Shown piece after piece: positions 11,890 through 19,766 of a stretch of 19,766 bases of DNA (its first letter is position 1; each line of letters begins with the position of its first letter). The stretch is taken from contig JAHWHQ010000051.1 of assembly GCA_019323195.1 (NCBI GenBank), forward strand, positions 1-19,766, given 5' to 3'. The position numbers and the translations under genes were made by a program. This DNA comes from Candidatus Woesearchaeota archaeon (GTDB taxonomy: Archaea > Nanobdellota > Nanobdellia > Woesearchaeales > JACPBV01). The notes beneath the pieces were generated by a model. That model saw nothing but the letters and a program-made list of their open reading frames with translations. It searched no databases and was not told where the DNA came from.

Positions 11890-11925
11890 TTTTAATCATC
11901 CCCATAATCAGTTGACTTTAAGGTG

Positions 11926-11934
11926 TTTATATAG
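11926..11934 (-). promoter_or_regulatory. TATA box of the thyX-tmk operon
   Basis: CTATATAAA on the minus strand would start transcription near 11903, leaving a leader of about 14 nt with GGGGATGAT before the ATG. Confidence 0.5.
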
Positions 11935-12058
11935 TTTTCTCCAGAGAGAAGATAAAAGGAGATATGGAAGGAAAAATGAGGTAACAGAATTATTATTGAA
12001 CTAAATGAAAAATTTGTGGAATAGGAATAAACATCATTCTCACAGCTGATTTCCAAAA
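11935..12058. other. Intergenic region between divergent units
   Basis: Between the thyX and RHH promoters I see AT-rich DNA without a credible gene. A minus-strand open frame across it has no ribosome site and runs through both TATA boxes. Confidence 0.5.
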
Positions 12059-12070
12059 GATTTATATAAA
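12059..12070 (+). promoter_or_regulatory. TATA box of the RHH / giant protein operon
   Basis: GATTTATATAAA with CCAAAA directly upstream. The predicted start near 12092 falls at the junction of the two 22-bp repeats. Confidence 0.6.
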
Positions 12071-12071
12071 A

Positions 12072-12115
12072 AACATTCAAATATGGTACTAATAACATTC
12101 ATATATGGTACAAAT
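12072..12115 (+). repeat. Two 22-bp tandem repeats, candidate RHH operator
   Basis: Units 12072-12093 and 12094-12115 differ at only two positions. Each contains AACATTC and ATATGGTAC. The 22-bp period equals about two turns of DNA, so proteins bound to each unit would sit on the same face. They cover the predicted transcription start and the RHH start codon. Confidence 0.7.
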
Positions 12116-12254
12116 GAGCAAAAGGATACAGGTTAATGTGGATGAGGAGCTGCTTGCGATAATCAGGAAACTAAAGGGCTTCGGGAAGAAGGATGCAGAG
12201 AGGATGAAGAACATAATAATAGCATACCTATCGGAAAAAGGAAGGCTGGGATGA
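12114..12254 (+). CDS. Ribbon-helix-helix regulator (46 aa)
   Basis: A minimal RHH (CopG/Arc-like) DNA-binding protein. The strand is KRIQVNVDEE (3-12), helix A is LLAIIRKLKGFG (13-24) and helix B is DAERMKNIIIAYLSEKG (27-43). RHH proteins form dimers whose paired strands enter the major groove, and they often bind tandem sites and repress their own operon. The two 22-bp repeats directly upstream fit this. ATG 12105 in frame would add MVQ; the shorter start is chosen, but both are possible. The stop overlaps the giant gene's ATG (ATGA), so the RHH protein and the surface protein are translationally coupled. Confidence 0.75.
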   Translation: MSKRIQVNVDEELLAIIRKLKGFGKKDAERMKNIIIAYLSEKGRLG

Positions 12255-15200
12255 AAAACAAAATAAGGAACAGGATAGGGAAGATACTGCCTATTTTAAT
12301 CGCACTTGCTATAATCCAGCTTGCAATAGCCGCTGCTTCCAACAACACAAAAATTTCAGGCAAAGATATGGCAATTAATGAGACTGAGCTGAATATTACA
12401 AATCCTATAAATGGGACAGGACAGAGAAACTATACAGGTATAAGCCGGCATGTGAATGAGACTATACCTTCCGGTAAGGCTATTGATGAAAACTGGCCTG
12501 TTAATGAAAGCCAGCAGATAAACAAAACTGCCACCAATAACTCAATAATCATAGATTTAGAGTATAATAGCGGTACGCCCTATGATGAAGATGATGACGG
12601 AATAGAAACCCCTGAAGGCATCGTTGATTTTAGCGTTGCTGGAACTGGATTTGGCTGGGATGTAAACCAGGAAAAGCTATGCACAAGATGGAAAACCTAT
12701 TCAACAGAAACCGGGGAGATGACAACTGTCTGTTATGGGGCAGAAAAATGCTGTGGATTCCTGAACCTTAGTTCAACTGTAAATAACTGGAGCAGGGTTT
12801 TTTATTCCTATTACGGAAGATACGGCGCTGCACATAACAACACAATATCCGCCCAGGTCATTTATGTGGATTATAACCTAAGCCCTGAAAATCCTCTTGC
12901 CGAGATCTATCACAGCGAATGGGCTGATTCTTCTGCCAGGTATTACAGGCCTATCAGCAACATATTTACAAGATTTAAGGATTTTCTGCTGAGCGCTGTT
13001 TCTGTAATATCCGGAGAAAGCATCAGAATCAATGCAACCCTTACAGACAGCAATGAAAACCCTATTCAATTCCATCCTGTGAACCTTTATCTAAACGACA
13101 CGCTAAGCGATACAGGATTAACAGATATCCTTGGCTTTGTTGAGTTTGATATCAATACTACGCCAATTATTCCAGGAGAGTATCTGATTAAGATAAATTA
13201 TCCAGGCCAGAAGACAATAATATACCAGGAAACTATACAGTACATGTCAAGCATCAACTTTACTGTTGTCCGGATACTGCCTTCAAATTCTACTGATATA
13301 AATGTTCTGGAGGCTATCCAGGGAGATGCAGAGATCGGAAAGCCGGTAGAATGGACGCAAAGGATCGAAGTTACCAATAATGCTACTGAGAACAGGGAAA
13401 TATCCATCAATGTAAGCCTGCCTTCTGAAGCAGAAAATGTATTAATCAAAGATAAAAAAGAGAAACGCACATCCATGCCTGAGAGGGAAATAAAATTAAA
13501 AAACAATAAGACAATTGAGTTCAAAGAGGAATTGTCTGCAAAAGAGGGGAAAGAGTACGAGGTAAAATATGAAACCCCTGCCCCTGAAAAGATAGAATAC
13601 AATGAAACAAGTGAAGGGGGAAAGATAACAAGAAACATAACAATCAGATCTGACGCTTCTGTCCACTACCATGATGTTTTATCATATGCGGACATACCTG
13701 AAGTGAAGGAAGGGCAGGTTAGGTTTTATTGGATTATAGATGGAACTAAGGTTAATGTTGTTGCTGATCCACGGTTTAATGTTACGCTATATGACACAAA
13801 CAATAATGGCCTGGTTGATAAAATCTCATGGACAGTGCCTCAGCTTTCCGAGCAATATTTTATCCTGGAGATAATCCCGATAACAAAAGCTATGCACCTT
13901 GATCAGGACAGGGAATTTATAGCGGATATCTATGATTCTGTCAGGGCAAAGGATGATGTTTGGTATACTGTGAATAATTCTGAATACGTTAGGGTTACGT
14001 TTGAGCAGGAGCTTGATAATAGAAAGGATATCACAATCTATGCAAGGGGTAATGGAAGCATAATAGTTTATGAATATGAAGGGAATGAAACTGTTGCAGT
14101 GTTTGATTCTGTTACTGAAGAAGAAGAATATAAGGTTTATTTGACAAATCTTGAGGGAACCCAGGATACATTTGACCTGAGAATTAATGGGGGTGTTGAG
14201 TTTGATTATATTGTTGATCCTTCATCTACTGAGTTAAGGTTATATGTAAATAGCACTGGCCAGGGAGGGAAAACATCTGATTTGACTATTACGGGAGGGG
14301 GTAATGTGACCGGCCCGCCAGATGGTCTTAATGCTTCTGCAGGAGATCATTGGTCAAATGAAAACTGGTATTTCTATATGGAAAATGCAACAGCAACAGG
14401 TACAATCTCTTCTGTTAATGTGACTTTTGTGAACATAAGAATAAGTGGCACTCCAGATGATGATGATTTCTATCTAGAATGTAATTCATCTGATGCAGAT
14501 CCAACAAGCGAAGAAGAGTTTGATTGGCCCATATTATGGTCCGGGTCCGGAGGAAGCTTACCTGCCAGCGCAGTTAACTGGACTTATGATGCATCTGCTG
14601 TATGCGGTATTGATACATGGGATGAAGTAAATAAAGCTGTATTCAAGATCACTTCAGCCTCCAATGGAGGGGAGGAGTCTATCACCTGGTATCTTGATGC
14701 CATAGAGATGCTGGTTATATATTCAGATACAATAGCTCCTGTGATCAGTTATTCTTCTCCTACTCCTGCTAATCAATCAAGAATAGGAGAAGACTGGATT
14801 TATGTTAATGTTTCTGCAGTTGATGCTCTCAGCAATGTCTCAACATTCATTGATTTTGATGATAGCTTAGTTAGTTGGTGGAGGATGGATGATATAAATG
14901 GTTCAGGAGATCCCACTGATTATATAGGGAAGAATAATGGTACTGCTATTGGTAATGCAGCTCAAACAACAAGCGGTTTTTTAGGAGACGGTTTTGATTT
15001 TGATGGGGATGATGATCGTGTAATTGCTCCAGATGATGCTTCAATCTCTGGTTTAAGTGCAATTACAGTTTCATTCTGGGTTAATTTTAACGATCTTGGA
15101 ACAGGAGATGATATAAATTTCATTGTTGCAAAAAGTAATTGGGCTTCACAAAGAGAATGGAGATTTAGAACGCATGGTAGTACGGACCCATCAAATTCAG

Positions 15201-18200
15201 TTATATGGCATATCAGTAATGATGGGAATAGTCCTGCAACTGCCAATACTGTATATGTACTTAAAAGCAGCCTATCAACAAATACTTGGTATCATTTCAC
15301 AGGAACTTATGATGATAATGATGGCGATGCACTTAAATTTTATATTGATGGAATACTTAAAGATAGTGGAACAGGAGAACCGGGGGGGATTTTTGACGGT
15401 TCGGCCAATTTTTCAATAGGTTCTTCAGGAAATAACGGAGCTGGTAATGCAAGGGATGATTTCAATGGTACAATAGATGATGTAATTATCTTCAACAGAA
15501 GCCTGACTGCTGAAGAGATTGCTGCATTATATGCGAACACATCTACTAAATATCTTGGTATTAATTTTACTTCACTTAGTGACGGCTCGCATACGTTTAC
15601 AGCTTATGCACAGGATACAGAGGGAAATGTGGGCTCTGAAACAAGGACTGTTACTATTGATCTTAATTATCCTTCCATTAACTTCACTTCCCCTACTCCT
15701 GCAAATGACACACTCTATACACAAAGATGGTTTGAGGTTAATGTTTCTATAGGGAATGCTTCTGATCTAGATGAGGTTAAGTATAACTGGAACGGAACTG
15801 ATTATACTTTTCACGATGATTCTCTGGTCTTGATGATGAATTTTGATAATATAACAGCAATAGGGGATAATTATTCAATTCCCACAAATAAGACAGCAGA
15901 TGCTTCAAGATATGGGAATAACGGGACATTTAAAGGAGATGCGACTTATAATGCCTCTGGCAGGTATGGCGGGGCATTTGAGTTTGACGGAGACAGGGAT
16001 TTCATAAGGATACCTCATGATTCCAGCCTGAATGTTTCACAGGGATTTACACTTGCAGCCTGGATAAGAACGAGGAGCAGTAAAACTCAGGTCATTCTAG
16101 GATTTAATGGTGCTCAAAGCGACAGAAATTATGAGCTTGTTCTGGACTCAGATACGCCTAAAATCAGGATTTGCGACGCAGCAACCAGTCACATAATTCC
16201 AGCTGATTCTACCGTAACACTTGATCATTGGGACTTTGTGTCAGCAGCGTACAACGGAACCAACCTGTCTATTTCAATTGATGGAGTCACAAAGACTGTA
16301 GGTACAAGTATAAATCTTCTATATAAAGCTAAGACACTTTACGTAGGCACTCTGGATAATGGGGATTTTAATAACTTCAATGGCTCAATAGATGAAGTAA
16401 GGATCTGGAACAGAAGCATGACTGCGGATGAGCTCTATGAGCTGTATGTCTCTAACCTAAACAAATATGACGCAGACAAATGGCTGCTTTATGTCAACCA
16501 GAGCCTTAATGCTTCAGACGGGCTTCCTGACGGGACCTATACCTATCAGGCATTTGCAACTGATACTGCCAATAATGTGAACCAGACTGAAGAAAGAACA
16601 ATAACAATTGACGCAACTCCGCCAGCAATGAGTTTTGAGTCACCAACACCTTCAAATGGAACAATTCAAGGAGAAACCTATTTTGAAGTGAATCTCTCAA
16701 TAACAGAGGCCAACCTGGATGAGGTTAAATATAACTGGAACGGCACTAATTACACTATGTTTAATGATTCTTTGGTACTGATGATGAATTTTGATAATGT
16801 TTCTGCCTTGGGGGAGAATGATAGTTTAGCTGTTGATGTTTCAGGGAATGGAAATGACGGGATTATTTATGAAGCAAATTGGACATCTTCCGGGAGATAC
16901 GGGGGGGCGTTTGAGTTTGACGGGATAGATGATTATATAGATGCCGGAGATATTGACGGATTAGACAATATACAACATTTCACGTTTTCCTTGTGGGCAA
17001 AGTTCTCGGGATTTGGTGCCTGGGACGAAATAATCATGAAAGAAGCTGATTTGAATAACAGAATCGGGATGACATTAGGCGGGAGTGGCGGCGCTCCCGG
17101 AGATATATTTGTTTATGTTGGTGATGATTCAAATACTTATAGATACGTTAATAATGTTCTGAGCCTTGATACATGGTATCATCTTGTCATGGTTTTTGAT
17201 GGCACGGCTGCAACTGATGCAACACGCCTTAAATTTTATTTAAATGGAACTGAACTGTCAACAATTGATGGGGGTACAATTCCTCAATGGACTGATGATA
17301 ATTCCGCATCGGTTTTGATCAGTGATGCTGCCAACGATATGAACGGAACAATAGACGAGGTAAGAATCTGGGACAGAAGCTTAACAGCAGATGAGGTTTA
17401 TCAGGAGTATGCTTCAAACCTGAACAAATATGACACAGACAAATGGCTGTTGTATGTGAACCAAAGCAAGAATGCAAGTGATGGCTTAGATGATGGAGCA
17501 TATACTTACTATGCTTATGCAAATGATAATGCAGGGAATGAAAATACTACAGAGACAAGAGAGATTACTGTTGATACACTTTTTTCCCAAATCAGCTTTA
17601 CTTCTCCGACCCCTGCGAACGGCACTTCCCAATCACAAACCTGGTTTGAGGTCAATGTTTCTATAGAGAATGCAACTGATCTGGATGAGATTAAGTATGG
17701 TTGGAACGGGACTAATTATACTATATTTAATGATTCTTTGGTACTGATGATGAATTTTGATAATGTTTCTTCGCTGGGAGAGAATGACAGCCATGTTTTT
17801 GATGTAACAGGCAATGGGAACAACGGGACTGTCATAAATGCCACCCTAAATACAATTGATTGCAAGTTTGGCAACTGCTTTAGTTTTAATGGAGCGGGTG
17901 ACCATATTAATTTAGGGACTGGCGTACACCTTCAGAATTTCACTATTTCAGCCTGGGCCAGACCTGATGAAATGGATGGCTTAAAGGTAGTCATAAGCAA
18001 AAACAGGATTTATGAATTGGATGTCAACAATCTTAATAACGAAAAATTATTATGTACTGTAGGGGATGGCAGCAATTGGCAAACACAACCCTATTCATAT
18101 AGTGCTTCTACTTACGCTATAGGAGAGTGGAATCATTTTGTTTGCAGGTTTAATGGAAGTGACCTAACTGCTTATTTAAACGGGGTTCCTGGTACAACAA

Positions 18201-19766
18201 CACAGCCTGACAGAGTGCCCCCCAGTAGCAGCTCCCAAAATGTTCGTATAGCCCAATGGTCAACTGGTGGATGGAATTTCAACGGCTCAATAGATGAAGT
18301 AAGAATCTGGAACAGAAGCTTGAGTGTGGATGAGATTTATCAAGAGTATATATCAAACCTTAACAAATATGACACAGACAAATGGCTGTTGTATGTTAAC
18401 CAAAGCCTTAATGCTTCTGATGGATTGCCTGATGGAACTTATACCTATCAAACATTTGTCTCTGATATTAATGGCATGCAGGATCAAACAGAAGAGAGGA
18501 CTATACATATAGACTCAACAGAGCCAGGAATTACATTAAATTATCCAGGAAGCGGTTCAACAATAACCTCATCTTTTATTAACTTTAACTGGACTGCGAC
18601 AGACAATACAGCTTCTGTGTTATCATGCAATCTGACGCTTGATGGTGCTGTCAACGTTTCAGGCATATCTTCCACAAGCGGAACCCCGACAAATTATACA
18701 GTTAGCGGAGTCAGCGATGCAACACACACATGGAACATAAGCTGCTGGGATAATGTAAGCAATGTAAATACTTCACTTACATATAGCTTCAGTGTTGATG
18801 CATCAGTTCCTTCTATTAACTTTACTTCACCAACACCCCCGAATGGATCAAGAAGAGCGGAAGACTGGATTTATGTCAATGTCTCTGCTTCTGATAACAG
18901 CAATATCTCAACAGTCATTGATTTTGATGATTCATTGGTTTCATGGTGGAGGATGGATGACCTTAATGCAAGCGGGGATGTTGTGGATTACATGGGAAGG
19001 AATAACGGCTCTGCTGTTGGCGATGCTGCCCAGACTGACGATGGCTATATGGGCAAGGCGTTTGATTTTGATGGTGCCGGCGATTATATCAATTTAGGCA
19101 ACCCGGACAGTTTGAATAGTTTTAATAGTTCTATGAGTGTTGCAGCCTGGATCAACCTTAGAGGACAAGCTGGTGATAACGGCTGGCCATCAATAGTCTA
19201 TAAAGAATACTATGACGAGGCCCATCTGGATGATTCCTATCTTTTTAATATAGCTTGGAGTACAAAAAAACCTCAGTTTGGAGTTTATACCAATAATCCT
19301 GCTTCCCCTTATTACGTATCCTCTTCTACTGCAATCTCTTTGAATGTATGGTACCATGTTGTTGCTACTTATAATGGCAGCCGGATTGCAATCTATATTA
19401 ATGGTACATATGAGGGCTCAAGTTCAGCCTCTGGAGATATAAGTCCCAGTACACTAGATGTAGGGATTGGCACTCATAGCACATCTTCAAATTACTTCAA
19501 CGGAACAATAGATGATGTAATGGTCTTCAACAGAAGCTTAACTCAAGCTGAGGTTCTTGCATTATACGCAAACACATTATCAAAATATTTAGAGGTTAAT
19601 TTTACTAATCTTAGCGAGGGTTCACATACAGTCAAGGCTTATGTACAGGATCTGGCCGGGAATGTGAATTCAACTGAGTTGAGAGAGATTGGTGTTGATT
19701 CTACGGCTCCAAATATAACTCCGATAATAACTATAAATGAGACTGGTATAAGTGATGGACAAGTAG
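12251..19766 (+). CDS. Giant secreted LamG-repeat surface protein, 3' end outside window
   Basis: The frame is open from ATG 12251 to the window end: 2505 codons without a stop. Residues 1-27 form a Sec signal peptide (ILPILIALAIIQLAIA, cut near AAA/S). Residues 28-860 are Asn/Ser/Thr-rich beta domains, with a Cys-containing segment near 143-170 (CTRW, VCYG, KCCGF) and many N-x-S/T sequons, suggesting heavy N-glycosylation. Five LamG domains follow at about 867-1097, 1189-1402, 1505-1723, 1827-2036 and 2224-2442. They are joined by Ig-like linkers that start INFTSPTPANGT or similar. LamG domains bind glycans or proteins, so an adhesin or host-contact role is likely by inference. Membrane or wall anchoring would be past the window end. 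Confidence 0.85.
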   Translation, partial: MKNKIRNRIGKILPILIALAIIQLAIAAASNNTKISGKDMAINETELNITNPINGTGQRNYTGISRHVNETIPSGKAIDENWPVNESQQINKTATNNSIIIDLEYNSGTPYDEDDDGIETPEGIVDFSVAGTGFGWDVNQEKLCTRWKTYSTETGEMTTVCYGAEKCCGFLNLSSTVNNWSRVFYSYYGRYGAAHNNTISAQVIYVDYNLSPENPLAEIYHSEWADSSARYYRPISNIFTRFKDFLLSAVSVISGESIRINATLTDSNENPIQFHPVNLYLNDTLSDTGLTDILGFVEFDINTTPIIPGEYLIKINYPGQKTIIYQETIQYMSSINFTVVRILPSNSTDINVLEAIQGDAEIGKPVEWTQRIEVTNNATENREISINVSLPSEAENVLIKDKKEKRTSMPEREIKLKNNKTIEFKEELSAKEGKEYEVKYETPAPEKIEYNETSEGGKITRNITIRSDASVHYHDVLSYADIPEVKEGQVRFYWIIDGTKVNVVADPRFNVTLYDTNNNGLVDKISWTVPQLSEQYFILEIIPITKAMHLDQDREFIADIYDSVRAKDDVWYTVNNSEYVRVTFEQELDNRKDITIYARGNGSIIVYEYEGNETVAVFDSVTEEEEYKVYLTNLEGTQDTFDLRINGGVEFDYIVDPSSTELRLYVNSTGQGGKTSDLTITGGGNVTGPPDGLNASAGDHWSNENWYFYMENATATGTISSVNVTFVNIRISGTPDDDDFYLECNSSDADPTSEEEFDWPILWSGSGGSLPASAVNWTYDASAVCGIDTWDEVNKAVFKITSASNGGEESITWYLDAIEMLVIYSDTIAPVISYSSPTPANQSRIGEDWIYVNVSAVDALSNVSTFIDFDDSLVSWWRMDDINGSGDPTDYIGKNNGTAIGNAAQTTSGFLGDGFDFDGDDDRVIAPDDASISGLSAITVSFWVNFNDLGTGDDINFIVAKSNWASQREWRFRTHGSTDPSNSVIWHISNDGNSPATANTVYVLKSSLSTNTWYHFTGTYDDNDGDALKFYIDGILKDSGTGEPGGIFDGSANFSIGSSGNNGAGNARDDFNGTIDDVIIFNRSLTAEEIAALYANTSTKYLGINFTSLSDGSHTFTAYAQDTEGNVGSETRTVTIDLNYPSINFTSPTPANDTLYTQRWFEVNVSIGNASDLDEVKYNWNGTDYTFHDDSLVLMMNFDNITAIGDNYSIPTNKTADASRYGNNGTFKGDATYNASGRYGGAFEFDGDRDFIRIPHDSSLNVSQGFTLAAWIRTRSSKTQVILGFNGAQSDRNYELVLDSDTPKIRICDAATSHIIPADSTVTLDHWDFVSAAYNGTNLSISIDGVTKTVGTSINLLYKAKTLYVGTLDNGDFNNFNGSIDEVRIWNRSMTADELYELYVSNLNKYDADKWLLYVNQSLNASDGLPDGTYTYQAFATDTANNVNQTEERTITIDATPPAMSFESPTPSNGTIQGETYFEVNLSITEANLDEVKYNWNGTNYTMFNDSLVLMMNFDNVSALGENDSLAVDVSGNGNDGIIYEANWTSSGRYGGAFEFDGIDDYIDAGDIDGLDNIQHFTFSLWAKFSGFGAWDEIIMKEADLNNRIGMTLGGSGGAPGDIFVYVGDDSNTYRYVNNVLSLDTWYHLVMVFDGTAATDATRLKFYLNGTELSTIDGGTIPQWTDDNSASVLISDAANDMNGTIDEVRIWDRSLTADEVYQEYASNLNKYDTDKWLLYVNQSKNASDGLDDGAYTYYAYANDNAGNENTTETREITVDTLFSQISFTSPTPANGTSQSQTWFEVNVSIENATDLDEIKYGWNGTNYTIFNDSLVLMMNFDNVSSLGENDSHVFDVTGNGNNGTVINATLNTIDCKFGNCFSFNGAGDHINLGTGVHLQNFTISAWARPDEMDGLKVVISKNRIYELDVNNLNNEKLLCTVGDGSNWQTQPYSYSASTYAIGEWNHFVCRFNGSDLTAYLNGVPGTTTQPDRVPPSSSSQNVRIAQWSTGGWNFNGSIDEVRIWNRSLSVDEIYQEYISNLNKYDTDKWLLYVNQSLNASDGLPDGTYTYQTFVSDINGMQDQTEERTIHIDSTEPGITLNYPGSGSTITSSFINFNWTATDNTASVLSCNLTLDGAVNVSGISSTSGTPTNYTVSGVSDATHTWNISCWDNVSNVNTSLTYSFSVDASVPSINFTSPTPPNGSRRAEDWIYVNVSASDNSNISTVIDFDDSLVSWWRMDDLNASGDVVDYMGRNNGSAVGDAAQTDDGYMGKAFDFDGAGDYINLGNPDSLNSFNSSMSVAAWINLRGQAGDNGWPSIVYKEYYDEAHLDDSYLFNIAWSTKKPQFGVYTNNPASPYYVSSSTAISLNVWYHVVATYNGSRIAIYINGTYEGSSSASGDISPSTLDVGIGTHSTSSNYFNGTIDDVMVFNRSLTQAEVLALYANTLSKYLEVNFTNLSEGSHTVKAYVQDLAGNVNSTELREIGVDSTAPNITPIITINETGISDGQV
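14850..15541 (+). repeat. LamG domain 1 (type A)
   Basis: Begins DFDDSLVSWWRMDD, has the GFDFDGDDDRV strand, the WYHFTGTYD core and ends IDDVIIFNRSLTAEEIAAL. It is closest to domain 5. Confidence 0.85.
15815..16456 (+). repeat. LamG domain 2 (type B)
   Basis: Begins DDSLVLMMNFDN, has AFEFDGDRDFI and ends IDEVRIWNRSMTADELYEL. The preceding linker carries DEVKYNWNGTDYTF, shared by domains 2-4. Confidence 0.85.
16760..17770 (+). repeat. Exact 45-bp direct repeat (16760-16804 and 17726-17770)
   Basis: The first bases of LamG domains 3 and 4 are identical over 45 bp, 966 bp (322 codons) apart. A second identical stretch of 35 bp occurs at 17423-17457 and 18362-18396. Identity at silent positions indicates recent duplication or gene conversion. 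Confidence 0.85.
16763..17419 (+). repeat. LamG domain 3 (type B)
   Basis: Begins NDSLVLMMNFDNVSALGEND, has AFEFDGIDDYIDAG, WYHLVMVFDG and ends IDEVRIWDRSLTADEVYQE. It shares a 45-bp identical stretch with domain 4. Confidence 0.85.
17729..18359 (+). repeat. LamG domain 4 (type B)
   Basis: Begins NDSLVLMMNFDNVSSLGEND, has CFSFNGAGDHINLG, WNHFVCRFNG and ends IDEVRIWNRSLSVDEIYQE. It is followed by a distinct Ig-like unit before domain 5. Confidence 0.85.
18920..19576 (+). repeat. LamG domain 5 (type A)
   Basis: Begins DFDDSLVSWWRMDDLNASGD, has AFDFDGAGDYINLG, WYHVVATYNG and ends IDDVMVFNRSLTQAEVLAL. It matches domain 1 rather than its neighbour. Confidence 0.85.

Noticed and set aside
11892..12098. 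68-codon minus-strand frame upstream of thyX
   Set aside because: It runs across both TATA boxes and one operator repeat without a ribosome site or recognisable protein.
12072..12115. Start of a CRISPR array
   Set aside because: Only two adjacent units without spacers, over a promoter; a tandem operator explains them better.
12163..19097. Many 60-146-codon frames on both strands
   Set aside because: All lie inside the single open frame starting at 12251, which has a signal peptide and LamG domains throughout.

Overview
The window looks archaeal, most likely from a DPANN lineage such as Woesearchaeota or Pacearchaeota. Many genes have A/T-rich TATA boxes about 25-35 nt before the start codon, some at a distance that implies leaderless mRNAs. 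A TrmB-like regulator and a ribbon-helix-helix (RHH) regulator are present, together with a ThyX-type thymidylate synthase and a very large Asn/Ser/Thr-rich secreted protein with LamG domains. The lineage is inferred from these traits; no rRNA or other phylogenetic marker was seen.

Positions 1-7200 form an AT-rich accessory segment of small, mostly unfamiliar genes. From left to right they are: a 100-aa orphan and a PD-(D/E)XK-like nuclease (minus); two overlapping microprotein ORFs (minus) that face a 69-aa winged-helix protein (plus) across a mirror-image divergent promoter; a minus-strand group of TrmB-like regulator, YwgA/Panacea-like protein and TIR-domain protein; a plus-strand run of HNH nuclease, staphylococcal-type thermonuclease and DEDD-type exonuclease, followed by a secreted or membrane protein, a 59-aa two-helix membrane protein and a soluble 136-aa protein; then an 88-aa membrane protein on its own leaderless promoter and some very small ORFs. 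The TIR group and the nuclease group diverge from a shared 200-bp intergenic region (4204-4405). This is the most likely place for an undescribed defence or conflict system.

Positions 7240-11889 look like core genome with higher GC: a conserved-looking hypothetical gene abutting an EamA/DMT transporter, then genes of dTTP synthesis. dut (dUTPase) is on the plus strand. The convergent operon thyX-tmk is on the minus strand, with a 4-nt start/stop overlap. Together they make dUMP, dTMP and dTDP. The ThyX is a two-copy fusion in which each copy keeps a different half of the signature motif. Between dut and tmk lie a 39-aa acidic-tailed ORF and a membrane protein with four cysteines spaced exactly six residues apart.

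Positions 12072-19766 hold a 46-aa RHH protein preceded by two near-identical 22-bp tandem repeats that overlap its predicted transcription start. Its stop overlaps (ATGA) the start of a giant secreted protein of at least 2505 codons that runs off the window. That protein has a signal peptide and five LamG domains in an A-B-B-B-A order. It is probably a surface adhesin or glycan-binding protein under control of the RHH protein.

No tRNA, rRNA, CRISPR array, transposase or integrase was recognised.
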